From Bugula neritina (taxonomy: Eukaryota > Bryozoa > Gymnolaemata > Cheilostomatida > Bugulidae): a DNA stretch of 64,000 nt. The stretch's first letter is position 1, and every line of letters starts with the position of its first letter. This document shows, one piece after another, positions 48,051 through 61,552 of the stretch. Below the pieces are notes generated by a model. That model made no database searches. It worked only from the letters and a program-made list of their open reading frames with translations, and was not told the origin of the DNA. The position numbers were made by a program, and so were the translations under genes. Location of the stretch: assembly GCA_964035545.1 (NCBI GenBank), contig OZ037766.1, positions 16,252,222 to 16,316,221 on the forward strand, in the 5' to 3' direction.

Positions 48051-51000
48051 ATGGCTGGAATTACTCATAAAGACACAACTTTTACTAAGCTTTTTGTTGG
48101 CGGTTTGCCGTACCACACCACTGATGACACCCTCAAAGCACATTTTGATAAATATGGTGAGATTGAAGAAGCTGTAGTTATCACAGACAGAGTGACGAAT
48201 AAAAGTAAAGGCTATGGTTTCGTAAGTATATTAGTTATATTTTTCAACAAAAATAACTATTGAAAGATTTTTTTTGGTTTTTAGTATGAATTTTTAAAAT
48301 TCCAATAACTCATTCATACTAAACATAAAATTAAAAAAATGTGTAAAAGTGCATATCATTAAAATATTGAAAAACTATTGGTCATACAAACAAAATTATT
48401 TTCTCAGTTATTTTTTGACAATTTGTTATTTTATATTTCATTGACTTATATGTTTTTTTGCAAAAGTACTGTTTAAATTTTAAACCATTTAATTTTTTTT
48501 TAAATTTACATGCAAGTGTTTTCACTATGTGTCTATGAGAACCGCGATTCTATTTACCGCTGTTGGTATACATGTAACCTCATGCCAGCACATTTACTCT
48601 TAGGTTACCATGGCAGATGCTGAAAGTGCAAAGCTAGCTATTGCAGACCCCAACCCAGTAATAGATGGTAGAAAAGCGAATGTAAACTTAGCTTATCTTG
48701 GTGCTAAACCCCGAGGAGTACAGGGTATTCACTAATATATTATTTTTACAAATTGAATATTGTTTAAATGTTATAAATACTTGAAAGCATTTCTGGTTGT
48801 TCATAGCACTTTAGAATCAAGAACACAATTTCATTTCTTCTCTAGCTACAGTTGCTTGTTTTGAATAAATTGAACAAATAATTGCGTGGCTGAGTTAGTC
48901 AATAACTAGTAATAGGCTGCAATATTTAAAATCACATGAACAGCAAATAGTTTACACCTGAACTCATTAACAGACCAGAGCTGCAATTTACAATAGTAAA
49001 CCTAGAAGCAAGCATACACTGTGTTAGCATAGCTACAAACCATATTCCTGTACATTATCCATATTTATTACTAGGTTATATTAGCTTAGCATACAAGACT
49101 TAGCTAGCGTCAAGTGCTAAATAAATATCCACTGTGTTGACTTGTACAGTATATACACTAGCAACTATTACGGAAAAGATATGGCTAACATTAATCTATT
49201 CTTAATAATTTCAATATTTAACCGTTTAAATGTTTCATAATTGCAGTTATTTCATGGTTTGACATGGCTTTATTTTTAAAATTATCACCATGTTGAATCA
49301 ATACCTGTTGACATTAGGTATTATTAACTATGTTACATTGATTGGTAAATAACTTTATCTATGCAAAACCTGATGCTTGATTGATAAGGTGACTGCTACC
49401 AACTCAAACATTAAAATTTAAACATTAAAACATAAAAGAATAATCAAAAATTCTTATTGATCCCAAGCAAACCTTAATGCTTTCTATATTGACCCATGAG
49501 TCTTGCCACTAGAATATACATTAACAATTAGAATCAAATGCCCCAATAAATAGCAACACTAACCTCTACAGAACTTAAACCTGCTACTACATAGCATAAC
49601 CAGCCAATGTTTAAGATTAAGACAGTCTTTGTAAATGTACTTTCAATCATTCTTGCTGTCAACTAACAGTGCACCATTCTAGTGACAGCAGTTCTTTAAA
49701 CACCTTTAGCACTTGACACAGGTTTTAGATCCGTATGTGTAACTTCCAAATTATAGTTTGACCCTACAACTAGAGTGATACATCATTAATAATTTATAGC
49801 ACAACAATTTGTTGACATTGTAGCAGCAAGATTGCACCCAAGTGCTTTCAGATTTAGTTCCCAAAAAGTATTGAGGCTTGATTTTTGAAGCACTTGGTTA
49901 ATATATTCAATTACTTTTAGTTGGCTCACTATAGTTAAACTGCTTTTAAAAGTTAAAAAGTTTGAGAAACTTATTAATGTTATTAACTTTTTTTAAACTT
50001 ATTATTCTTACAAACAAATGTTAAACTTTTAAGTGATGCATTTCAGTAGCCTGTTAGCATTTGATTTGAAAAATCTCTACACCTGTAATTGTGTTATCTA
50101 TTTTAGCACTGAACCCTGCTGCATTTTTAAAACCTGGTTTGATAGCTCCTCAACTTGGGTAAGTTTCCTTTCGGCTAGAACATATTCTTTTATTGTTTGA
50201 AAGTTGGTGATATTTGAAAGCCTTTACTGGTAGAAAAGAAAGGCTCTTTAAACATATACCTGTATTTAGTTTTTATGAGGTATAATAGCAACGTAAGCTA
50301 CTAGCAGTGTAGAAGGCAAAGCGTCGCTTGTTTTACAAATAGAAATGGCTGAAAGTAAATCCAACAACTAACACTTGTTTGTAAAGTCAACAATGCCGTT
50401 TTATACTCAATTATATCAATAACAAAAAATGTATAGACAAGAATGCCATATTAATAACGGAGCAAATTATTCACACAACAGACTTTAAACAATTATTGCT
50501 CTTATGATTTCAAAAGATTGTTGTATTTTATGCATAGATGAAACTCACTTCAGCAATAACTGGTATTGTGAGTGAGCGATCGAGTATCGGGCTCCTTCAA
50601 ATTGTGAGCCTTGGCCAGGCAGGAAAATGATACACAACCACCGCCAAATATAATACAGTAAATAGGTAGACGTGGTTCTTGCAGTTTTGTTGGTTTGCTT
50701 CTTGCAGTGGATAGTTGCTTTTTTGATTGATGCCAGTGTTTCCAATATTTTTGTCTCTCTTTTCTGTCTTATTGAACCATCACATGATGTGTTGTACTCT
50801 TTGAAACGTCACCTTTGCAGTAAATTTAAAACAGTTCAGTTCCACATACTAACCTGTTTTCTTGCTGTCAACTAACAGTGCACCATTCTAGTGACAGCAG
50901 TTCTTTAAACACCTTTAGCACTTGACACAGGTTTCAGATTCGTATGTGTAACTTTCAAATTATAGTTTGACCCTACAACTAGAGTGATACATCATTAATA

Positions 51001-52927
51001 ATTTATAGCACAACAATTTGTTGACATTGTGGCAGCAAGACCTTCTAAAGTTAGGCTGACACAAACTTATAAATCACAAAACAAGTTTTGGAATTGCAAT
51101 TGTTGTGAACTCACTAATTATTTAATTACAAGAGTTGTTAGTGTTTTGATATGCATGGCACTGTGATTGGTGTAATAAGTTTGGGTGACGTACTATATAA
51201 AATCGTAAGTCTGGCCGTGTACTGCATTTGTTGTGAAGGTGAACAGAGTGACTAGTTTTGTAATTGTTCCACATTCATGCTATTTAATTGATCAACTATC
51301 AAGCAGTTTGTTTAATTTTGTTACATCACAAAGAGCACTTAGCTATTGTCCAGGTACACACCAATTTATTATAAAAATTAAATAGTTCTTGTGTGAAATG
51401 AAATCTATATGTATGACTATTTTGTTTAGTATTATTATGTTTTTGGGGATCAGGTGTAGCTATTATATTAAACTACTTTCTACATAGATAGTTAGGCTGA
51501 AGTAATTTGCCCACCTAGAAGTCAAATAATTGTTGGTGTTTCAGGTTCCACACATTTTATGTAACCAATATATGGTATTAATTCAAATTTCACTGTCTTA
51601 CCATTTTCCATAACATCTTGTATTAGATTTAGTTGATGTTGATTTGTATTTGGAGAAACCTAACTAATTTCTCTGGTGAGAAGGTAGCATATCAACGAAA
51701 TTTGTTTCATTAATGATGATTAGCCTTGCCAGCTAGTTGAACCCGTTTTCAATTCGCAATTTATAATCACCTACTACTAGAAGTTTAGTAGCTATACCTT
51801 TTCTATATAGTTGTGCTTTGTGACCTTATTCTTTATAGCAACACACTGAACTACATAATAACACATACAGCCATATTCTCATCATAATTAGGCAGCAGTT
51901 AAACGCGGTTTACTGTAGAGAAACCTTTCATTAACGCAGGTACAGGATTATTAGCAGCTAGCCTCAGTAAGAGATGTGAAGTGTACAACATCCTAATTAG
52001 CAAAAACAGCAATAATTAGTTAATACATTTTAAATGGGATTCACATGGAGAAGGTGAAAGCCAACCACCAGTTCTTACTTAAACAAAAATCTTATGCCAT
52101 GCTTACAGTATTCACTTAAATAATTAGCTAAGTGAAGCATACCATTACAATTATTTAGGGCTGTCTTGCAAATTTATCATTACCTGCTTAATTGTTTGTT
52201 GAAAAATGTTATGGTTTTATCCGCCAGGCTATCACCCTTTCTGCTGCCAGCAGCGCTCGGAGGTGGAATGCAGCTGCCACAAGCTCAGCAGTTTTTACTG
52301 CAACAACAATCTCAAATTAGCCCCACAACTGCTGCTACTACACCCAGCCAGTATCCAGCATTTGTAGACTACAATTCTCTTCTCCAGCCTCCCGCAGGCA
52401 AGTATATGCTATATTCAGGTCTACTCTCAGTTCATCTTCAACATCTATAAATAATATCAATTTTAGTTTATGAGATATTGCCAAGTTTTTCAAACTAATT
52501 TAAAGTTTGGACTAGTTGAAATTAACATAAAAAGTATAAAGCTAAATCCAGGAACTAACGAGCATATTATGCAATAGCATTCAATCTCTAGTATTATTAT
52601 TAACTATTAACAACTAATGTTAACTACGTGTTAATCAACAGCTCTTCAGTGTTTTAGTTTACCTCCTTCTTTACTGCACTGAAATGTGCTATGAGAGCCA
52701 ACTAGTAGGTGTATATCAGTGAATCTGTGTTTTATTTTCTCTCTTTATTCTCGTTTCCAGGCATGGCATCAGCTGAGTATTTTGCAACTCCTTCAGCACT
52801 GGCTGGAACATATCCAACGCTGCCACCCAACCTCGGCATGTCTTTCCCACAAAACTTAACTGCTGCCAGTTTGGCTAATCTCCAGCTTCAGCAGCAGATC
52901 CAACAAGGAGACGGTAGACTTCAGTAA
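48051..52927 (+). CDS. RBM24: RBM24/RBM38-type RNA-binding protein, 5 exons
   Basis: Exons 48051-48221, 48604-48724, 50107-50158, 52228-52397 and 52761-52927 join in phase to 681 nt, 226 residues (human RBM24 about 236). A single RRM fills the N-terminal half: RNP2 LFVGGL (~14-19), then [15 protein letters not shown]1 KGYGFVTM split across exons 1 and 2, and the diagnostic [19 protein letters not shown]. After the RRM comes a low-complexity Gln-, Ala- and Pro-rich tail ([24 protein letters not shown]), less conserved but typical. Family members bind U/GU-rich sites and control muscle and developmental splicing and mRNA stability. The symbol marks the RBM24/38 pair, since duplication into two paralogues is a vertebrate event. 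The intron after 52397 uses a GC donor. Confidence 0.93.
49650..49831. repeat. 182-bp direct repeat, copy 1 (RBM24 intron 2)
   Basis: It is nearly identical to 50859-51040, with about four mismatches by eye, starting CTTGCTGTCAACTAACAGTG. It lies upstream of exon 3. No inverted ends or poly-A tail; origin unclear. Confidence 0.92.
50859..51040. repeat. 182-bp direct repeat, copy 2 (RBM24 intron 3)
   Basis: Second copy, same orientation, 1.2 kb downstream of copy 1. The pair brackets the 52-nt exon 3 (50107-50158), so recombination between copies would delete that exon. Confidence 0.92.
52398..52760 (+). other. GC-AG intron of RBM24/38
   Basis: The exon ends CCGCAG and the intron begins GCAAGT, a strong match to the minor GC donor class. 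It ends TCGTTTCCAG. Phase 1 is kept across the junction. If unspliced, translation would continue with GKYMLYSG and stop at 52450, giving a shorter C-terminus. Confidence 0.8.
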
Positions 52928-53182
52928 AGAAGACCCGCTCAATCATCATGGCCCCAAGGAATTTTTCAGTAATCAAAGAATCTCCTCCTAAATCTCTGTT
53001 CTTCTGACCTAGCAGAAAATACAAACACTACACCATTTGTATAACAATATCCTATGCCAAGTTTTCAATTACCTTTTCATCATTGATTATATACAAATAT
53101 GTCAGGATTACTGTAATTTATAAGTTACTTGGCCAATGCCAGACTGACTAAAATATTAACTAATTGTTATTTATTATGTTTA

Positions 53183-53188
53183 AATAAA
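53183..53188 (+). terminator. AATAAA polyadenylation signal, RBM24/38
   Basis: A canonical AATAAA 256 bases after the stop codon on the same strand, followed by a T-rich stretch. It is plausibly the functional signal. Confidence 0.55.
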
Positions 53189-56100
53189 ATAGTTGTTATA
53201 TTTTTGTTAGTTCAATGAAATGGTTACACGGATTAACATGTACTGCGTAAAAGATTATATTTTATTTAACTACTAAGAATATTATTATTGTTATATCACT
53301 GTTTTTTTTCTCAGTTGACATTGCTAGGTAAATAATATAAACCACTATTACCATTTCTCAGAAGCTTTAAGTTATTACATTATATCAGTATATTATTTTT
53401 AAAACAAGTTCTAGGCTATTAACCTGTACTGTATACAACTGAAAGTGCTCAATATGTTTATGCTACATAACTAATATGTAAATGAGAAATAAGCCATGTC
53501 GTCTGCTACTTTATTAAAAAATCCATATACTATTTATATAACATATTAGCCGTGCTGAGCTATACCATTATCATTTTCAAGCTTTTAGAGAAATTGTTAT
53601 TCTATGAGAAATTTTGTATTAAGTTTTACAAATTGGCTTCATTTAGTTTATAAACATTATTATATTGTAATTTCTATTGCTATACAATTCATACAGTGGT
53701 TATCAACTTTATCCTGAATGTATGAATGATAATCTTATCAGCTATTACTGCTACTCTTAGTTGTTGCTAATGACCGGCTAAATGCACATAATGCAGCACA
53801 TTAGGTTTTATAAACCAAAGTTTCTAGAAAATATCTATTCATTCAAAACTATATGTAATTGACATGAATTCCTCTTTCTTGGTTATTTCTTGGTTATACT
53901 GAGGGTTGCAAGGTCAGCCATTGGTAAATACATAAGACTAAAATGGCATAGTCTGCGCACCTAGTACAATGCAGGTAAAATATGGAATGAATTACAAAGT
54001 GTATAGTATTGGGAAGCACTAGCTAAATTATTAACCGGCCTCGTATTCTTGTAGTATTACAAATATAACTCACATAAATATTATGATAAAAGTTTAATTG
54101 AGATTCAGATGGTTATTCTGAAGAATTGATCAGCACATAATCATATGCCTATGGTTTTTACTTTATACTAAGATCTAATGAATTATTCTATCCACTTTGT
54201 CCACAGGTTCTAAGTGCAACGTGCATGGAACCTGAATAAATCAAAGTTTCTAGACGTAAGGTGAAACATTATAGCAATTGGGATAAAAATAATAATTATA
54301 TCTTTAAATCAATCACCACCCATTATCCAAAACAGTATTTTTCAAGCACATTACATTTTCGATAAATTATATGCAAATTTTAGCTGAGTAGTAAAGAAAT
54401 GCATAAGGTAAGCTCCTAAAAATAAATTCATTATTTCTCTTTCAAGTATAATCATACATTGAAACTGAATAATGCCAGCAACTGTTGAAATGAAATCTAA
54501 ATGTACCAAATAAAGGCAGATATTGTTTTACAAGCCTAACTAAACATTACATTTCAACAAGGGTATCGGAATCGGCAAGATAAATCTGAGTTGCTACGCT
54601 CTAATCTATACAAGGCTCAATGGGTTTGAAATGAAACCTTTGGCAACTATTGATAGCGCTTTGTATAAGCTATCGACCATGGCCAATCAATAACCGGCTA
54701 TATGCAGTCTATGCTTAGTCTGCCAAGACAATACAATAAATTTTGATGCAGTACAAAGTTACGGCATCTCAGATTCGTTGATTCTGTTCTGTTCAGGTGC
54801 ACCACTATTGACTCTTGTTTTACAGTCTAATGCAAATACACCAAAGACTGGACAATGTGGATCAATGAACCACTCACTTAGTATTTGTTTTAGACTGACT
54901 TTAATTTCTCACAGCCATAATTGTTTTGTTTTCAGCCAAAATAATTGTTTTTAGGATTTGGACCGATCAAGGCTATTCAAGCAAAATCTAATGAATATTT
55001 ATACTGCAATCTCCTAATATAAGATTGAATAAGATTTTTCTGCAATGCAACAGCCTTTTACTAGTTCATAGTATGCAGTAGCAGCCAGATCAGCATGTAG
55101 TTCACCAAACAAGTACTAGTTCATGGCGAGAACACTGTGTAAATGAAACTTATTGCATAATAGTCTACATAATAATATGAAGGCTAATTTTTTGAGAGCT
55201 GGCATATAGACAGATCTACAAGCTATGCTAATAGTTTATATGCCAATAATGGGTTGCTTGATTTCTTAGGATATGCATGCCAAGCAGGCATACTAAATTT
55301 ATTAGCCTATCTCATATACCTGTAACTAACTTATCTCGAATATAGATATGAAAACATTGAACTTGGTTAAGATACCACCGTATTGTAAAGCTAATGTAGG
55401 TCTACTATAAGCCCTATATTAAAAAATTGCATGGCTAAGAAGTAAATTATAACACAATTAAAATATTATTGTGAAACCTTTCTTTAAATATTTATCCAAA
55501 ACTTTAAACAAAATTGATATAATTATACCCTCTATAAATGCAGAACTAAGCTGATACCTACATTTTGGGTAATTATAGAACATTTGTAGGAAATCAACGA
55601 TGTGGTTTTAATGAATTCATAGAATCTTTATACATAGCTTATTGTTTTGAAGACTGGAATTTGGTTTTGTCAAAATTCTAGTAGTAGTACCCCTTATTTC
55701 CTCCTTACACCAATCACCAATGATATCAGTCAACAGAATAGCCGCATGAGAAGTAAAACTGAGGCTAGATATTCAACAATAGCCCATATCCCATGTAACT
55801 CCGCAAGAGTCTTAATTGTGATGCCCATTTAAAACATTATTTTTGATGAGTTCTTTCAGCTAGATGATAACATTGCAAAGAGTGTATCATAATTGAAGTT
55901 AGATTGAAAGCATAAAGTCAGATTCTGTAAAAGCTGCAAAAGCTTCAGTATCCTAACCTTTATAACAAATATTGTTCTAGGATTAAATGCGATAAAAGTT
56001 TCGCTAAATGAACTGAGTAACTTTTGCTATTGTTGGTTTTATCTAAATATTACTCACAATTTTATGAATATTTAGTTTGATGTTTTCAGAGAAGAGAAAA

Positions 56101-57090
56101 TCGAGAAAAATGCTGCTACTCAGTTTTTTTTGGAACCCGCCCTCTTATCTTTCTCTCTTAATATAGAATGTTTTATGCATTCGAAATTTCCCAAATCTAT
56201 GTTATCAATTAAAGTTATACTTCTGGGAGTTCAAATTGGTGTAACTTGTAAACCACAGGACATTGAAGTGCATCATGTAGCAGAACTATATAATAAATAT
56301 TTATAAAACATAATATATATATATAATAAATATATATATAATTATTGTACAATTAGATGTTCATAAATTTTATATAAATTAATTAGTGCGAGTATTGATA
56401 TAACTTTCTTTAGCAACCTTTCGTCCTAAAATTATAGAATATACTAATAAAAGATTTATGTTGTTTAAAATGATTGAATTAGATAAGTTTTACAAGTTAT
56501 AAGATACAACCCTTAATTGTTCAAATAAATATTGTTATTTACTTTTAGCATATCAGTATTGAGTCTCCATACTCTTTGTCTTATTTAATATGATATGCAG
56601 CTATGGAAATAATTATGATCTCAAGACTTCATTATTTATTGTTTATTTTAAAAATAATATGCTTGGTTGTTAAGTGCAAATTAAAAGTTGAATATTTTAT
56701 GTACTTTGTCACTCAACCTATCAACCACTATTTAGTTGCCTTACACTCTGCATTTACATGAATATATGTTGACAACAATGGTGTGTTAGTAAAGTTTATC
56801 AGCTGAAACTCTGGAACAAAAGGTAAGACAACTCTGGCCATTGCCTTGTCTAAACTGCAGTTCGGTATAATCAAAACTGATATAAACAATTGAAAACATT
56901 TATTTCTTTAAAATTTCAAAAGAAGTCTTTAGGAGTTTCTAATTTGTCAAAATAATAACATTTGAACTTGTAAATATGAAAATCACACTATCTGTTATTA
57001 TGATTAACTTTCATCAAACAGCTTAAGTAAAACATACTCTCCAAACCATACTCAAAGAGTATTAAATTGAGTATATATACAATGAACAGA

Positions 57091-57093
<3 letters not shown>
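53189..57093. other. AT-rich intergenic DNA
   Basis: No gene recognised. A short TA-rich tract lies at 56310-56345. A 61-codon frame at 55647-55832 has no features. Confidence 0.5.
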
Positions 57094-57178
<85 letters not shown>

Positions 57179-57305
57179 ATATGTATATATGTATATATGT
57201 ATATATGTATATATGTATATATGTATATATGTATATATGTATATATGTATATATGTATATATGTATATATGTATATATGTATATATGTATATATGTATAT
57301 ATATA
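57094..57305. repeat. Compound microsatellite: (AT)n then (GTATATAT)n
   Basis: About 72 bp of AT dinucleotides changes abruptly at about 57167 into some 17 copies of the octamer GTATATAT. All long Tyr/Ile/Cys frames here are repeat artefacts. It directly abuts the retroelement remnant. Confidence 0.96.
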
Positions 57306-58800
57306 CATTTGCAGGCAAAATTGCTACCTTTCTGCTAGATTCAGAGTGCACTACTAACCTTTTGAGCAGGCATCTCTTTGACACACTCAGTGCACAAGAC
57401 AGGGCAGACGTGGAGCCATACAAGGTCAGCAAAGTCAGCGGGAACAAGGTCAGCTTACGACTGGTTTTCATTCTGGCATTGTTAAGGTCTTCCATGCTAA
57501 CGCTTTACTGGCTAAAAATGTCAAGAAGCTGCGTAGTCTCCAAGAGATGCTACCTGAGGTGGTGACTGACTTATAAAGCCAACAAAGAGGGGCGGTATTT
57601 TAGCATAGACAAGCAGCGACAGGGGTGCACTGTATTCCAGCTGTTTTATCACTGCTGGGACTCTCTTAAACTTAATGGGAATGACTTGCTGACTATCATG
57701 TTGGCTGCTGATGCAGGTCGTCCTGAGTGGGGATGGGTAGTCTGCTCGTTTGCTCTTTGCCGAGAGTTGATATGGGACACCCACAAATAGGCTTATGCTG
57801 GAGTTAATCGGGTGGTCAAGTGCGTACAACTCTGATGGTATTGGCCTGGGATGAGGCGTGATGTTAGGCTCCTGGTACGACAGTGCGAGATCTGCTAGGC
57901 CAGTAAATATGGTCGCCCCACAGGTTGGCCTTAGCAGGCAAAGCTGTTGGCCTGGTAAGCGCCATGCCCTTATCTCACAGAAGTAGTAACTGGATGTTGG
58001 TGCTTACAAACCACTTCACTCAGTGGGCAGATGCCCTGGCTATTTTAGACACGTCAGCCCCAACAGTGGCTCGGGCCATGGATCAGCAGGCATTCTGTTA
58101 CATTGAATTACCTGATCAGATCCACACGGATCCGGGTGCCCAATTCTAATTTTAGCTCATGGGTGACCTTTGGCGGCTCTGGGGATGAATCAGAGTAGAA
58201 CCACCCCGTATCATTCACAAGGAAATAGAGATGTGGAGAGCAACTACTGCATGCTAGGTGATGCTCTACGGAGCCTTCTCCTTGGTAGAAGTCAGGAAGA
58301 ATAGAATGCAGTATTGCCACAGGTTATGCATGCATACTGCAGCACGCCTCAATCCAGCACCTTGGAGACCCTAAGCCGCCTGATGCTTGGTCAAGAGACG
58401 CCGGTCCCTGACCACCTGACCTATCATGTTCTGACCTCAGAAAGCCTAGTTCACGAGTATGTGGGGGAACTGGTTAAACGTATGAGAACTGCTCATGAGG
58501 TGCTACCGAGAAAGCAGTGGCAGGTGCACAGTAAGAATTCTGAGAGCCTCTCTCTGTCAGGTTGGGAACTGCGTCTGAATGACTAGCCACCGTAGGCACC
58601 ACGGACAGTCGGCTAAGTTACAGCTCAAGTTCGTGGGGCCTAACCACATGTACAAAGTAGGCCAATCTGGACAGGTGTCAGTTTAGAATGAGGTTTGATT
58701 GAAACCTTATTGAGCCAGCCCAGATGCAGTGGGTCAGGTACCCTCTTTACTAGAGCCCAGGAGGCAACCAGTGTTTAGGGAGCAAGTGAGACAGGGCCAT
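57306..58800 (+). pseudogene. Degraded Ty3/gypsy pol remnant (protease and integrase pieces)
   Basis: 57314-57390 encodes [20 protein letters not shown], a retropepsin active-site region in which the expected Gly after Asp-Ser is Glu. Around 57800-57925 an integrase zinc-binding region is readable (YWPGMRRDVRLLVRQCEIC) with interspersed stops. 57960-58150 gives an integrase core (NHFTQWADALAI, QIHTDPGAQF). 58300-58510 gives its distal part (ETPVPDHLTYHVL, HEYVGELVKRMRTAHE). 58575-58740 has traces of the C-terminal region. RT and RNase H, which should lie between protease and integrase, are absent. Stops and frameshifts show an old, non-functional copy. LTRs were not found. Confidence 0.85.
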
Positions 58801-61163
58801 GAGACATTGCAGCAGTTTATTTTCTGAACAAAACTATATCTTAAACCCACCGTTATTATTATGCAATTTAGGTAAAACAATACTGTATGATAGTATACTC
58901 AACCAGAAGAATATTGTAATGAATTGAATTAACATTTTGTCAATCCATTATAATTTTTAATCTCAATTGTTGTAGCTGTGTAGCTATTGTGGCTATAATT
59001 TTTATCCTATAAAGTTGAATACAAGCAACGGTGATGCTGATAATAATATCATCGCTTGTGGCTATATAGTTATATGAATATTTGACTTTATGGAAAAGCA
59101 GCATTTTGATCTGTTACAATGTAGTTTTTTTACTATTGCATTTTTTGTTGCACTTTGAGCAGTTTTTAAGAGTTTTACAAAGTTTTTAAAAAGAATATAC
59201 AAAGAATAAACAACGGATAATAAAGTTATATAAAGATATTAGGTATTGACCTTGTTGAAACTTGTTCTGACTGTGTGAGGCAGATATAGATATATTGTAA
59301 TAAAAGTATATTCAGAATGGCAATTAACCTGCATCAGTTATCAACGTTTCTGAGACTTTATTTGTTTTCCTGCGGTGCACTTTCTTTATCTAAAGTGTAA
59401 CTTTAGTCTGAGACAGCTTTTGAACGCTTTTATAAAAGAATTCACAGGTTATATACTGACAAATATTTATAGATTGCTAGAAATAAATTAAAAAATGTAA
59501 TTCCCAAACTTGGTAACTATTATGCAGTTGTAATTCAGTATACAGCTGGAGCTAATAGAGGATAGATCTAGTTATGCTACAATGAATACTACTACATTCA
59601 CACTTATACCTGCTCTTTTTCTCTCTTATCATACAGAGGGTTATGTTCTCTGCCTAATTTATTCTAGCCCACAAAATCGAATACAATACTAGGAACAATG
59701 ACAAAATTGTTATCAAAATAATTGTGAAAACTTGGGCTTTCTGTTAAATTAATTTTTATGCTGCATAAACTAAAAATTAAGTCAAATATGACCACCAAAC
59801 CCTTTGCCTAATTTATTTGTAAAACTGATTTTAATTTTGTTTATTAGTTGAAAGATTTAACTACTTCGACTAAAGACGATATTGTTTTAGCAAGTTTGTG
59901 TTGAGATGCATCCATGTAATAAAGAAGCCACATAAAACAAAATGGCAGCTATTTCCTCTTTTACTCTGAATATCTTACTCACCTCTAACATGTTGCGTAA
60001 TAACATGTTGATAATAATTAAAAGGTAAATATAGCTGGTATCAGTTTTCTCCTATAGTGTGTTCCAAGTGAACTCTCTCAAATGTTTGCTTTCAAAAATT
60101 ATTTTTTCAATCAGTTTTGTATCTTTTTTGGTAATAATAATTTTGTCATTGGCTTGGTGTGGTGATTGTGACAATAGATTATAAAATAATATACACCATT
60201 ACCCTGAATATAACTATAGAGTTATCCCACCAAAAACTTTCACATAAGACAACTCTACACACATGTACGAAGTTCAATCACATGAATATGAAAAAGCTCA
60301 TCAGAAAGATAATTTGGGGTTGTCCTAACTACTTTCTGATTCTTGAAGAACATAAATTCGTTAAAATATCGACTCAGCCATAATGTAATTGTACGAATAT
60401 CTTTTGTAGGCTAATCATTTTCCCAACTATCGCACAAATGACACATCAGAGAATGATCACTTGTGTCAGAGATCAGTTTGAATCAGTATCACATCAAACG
60501 AGCATAATGTTGATCCATTGCGTAGCAGCCAGGGTACAAAAGTTCAGCACTTGCGCACATTATCATTAGTTTTGAAACGTTTTTATTTCTGACAAGACTG
60601 TAAATTTAAATTAACCTAATAGTATAACCGCTACTATTAGACTTAGTATTACCATTAGTATAAGTATTAGTATATCAATTTGTAATAACTAATACTAATA
60701 GTAATAGTAATAGTAAATATTAGTATTTAAAGGTTCTAAAAGTAAAACATGGTATTACACTTACTATTAGTATTAGTATTACCATTAGTTAAAGCTTAGA
60801 GCTGATGCTACTACTCTTACTCAATCTAATGTTGAACTTGATAACATCAACAATTTGGATTTGCTTTTAGTTTTAGTTTTACTTTTAGTTTTAGAATTAG
60901 TTGATTTTCACTTTTAAAGTTTTAGTTTTGTCATCAGGCCTACAGTTCCTCATTAGTAATTACTGATTGACTGATTACATTTTGATTTTGATTTATTTTT
61001 ACTGATTTAGTATTGCAATTAGTGGTTTAGATTTACTTTTTTTCTGATTATAATTAATATGATTCATTACTCACTGAAACATTAAGTATAGTGAATATAT
61101 AATTACCTGATAGTTACTCGAAGTATGTAGGCATGACATTGAAGTAACGAAAGAACAATAAAG
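58801..61163. other. AT-rich non-coding DNA
   Basis: Mostly unique AT-rich sequence. From 60590 to 61070 there are degenerate TATTAGTATTACCATTAGTA and TTTTAGTTTTACTTTTAG repeats. A 74-codon frame at 60159-60383 lacks recognisable features. Confidence 0.5.
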
Positions 61164-61401
61164 TGGGGTCTGGCCGGCCAGGGGAAATACAAGGACCAAA
61201 AGTATAGTACTGATTTATAATTATTTTATCACAAAGTCTATCGGCATGTTTCTCTACTGTAGGCTGACATCTTCATCTCGTAGTCTCTCGTTCGTCGGTG
61301 ACCCAATATGTATTTTAATAAACAAATGCACATGACATTATAACGTAGCTTCTCGCTAGTCCGTAATTAGTGATAAACAAAAGACACATAATAATATAAC
61401 A
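61164..61401 (-). repeat. Putative 3' LTR of the Ty3/gypsy element
   Basis: On the minus strand a purine-rich tract (AAGAAGGGAGA) is followed at once by TGTTATATTATTATGTG, the expected arrangement of polypurine tract then LTR start (TG). A plausible end is CCCCA at 61164, giving about 238 bp with TG...CA termini, followed by CTTTA as the possible target duplication. The far end cannot be confirmed because the 5' LTR is outside the window. Confidence 0.55.
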
Positions 61402-61552
61402 TCTCCCTTCTTAAGCAGGTGACTTCCTTCTATAACATTGTGATTAAGGTTGCTGAGATTAATAATATGATACGAGTATACATGATTAATATGGATTGGG
61501 GATTAACAATGAAACTAAATAACTATGTACAGGGTGGGAAACGGCTAATAGC

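Noticed and set aside
56988-57565. Several long frames on both strands, Tyr/Ile/Cys/Met-rich
   Set aside because: Products of the (AT)n/(GTATATAT)n array; only the tail after 57310 has meaning, as the decayed gypsy protease.
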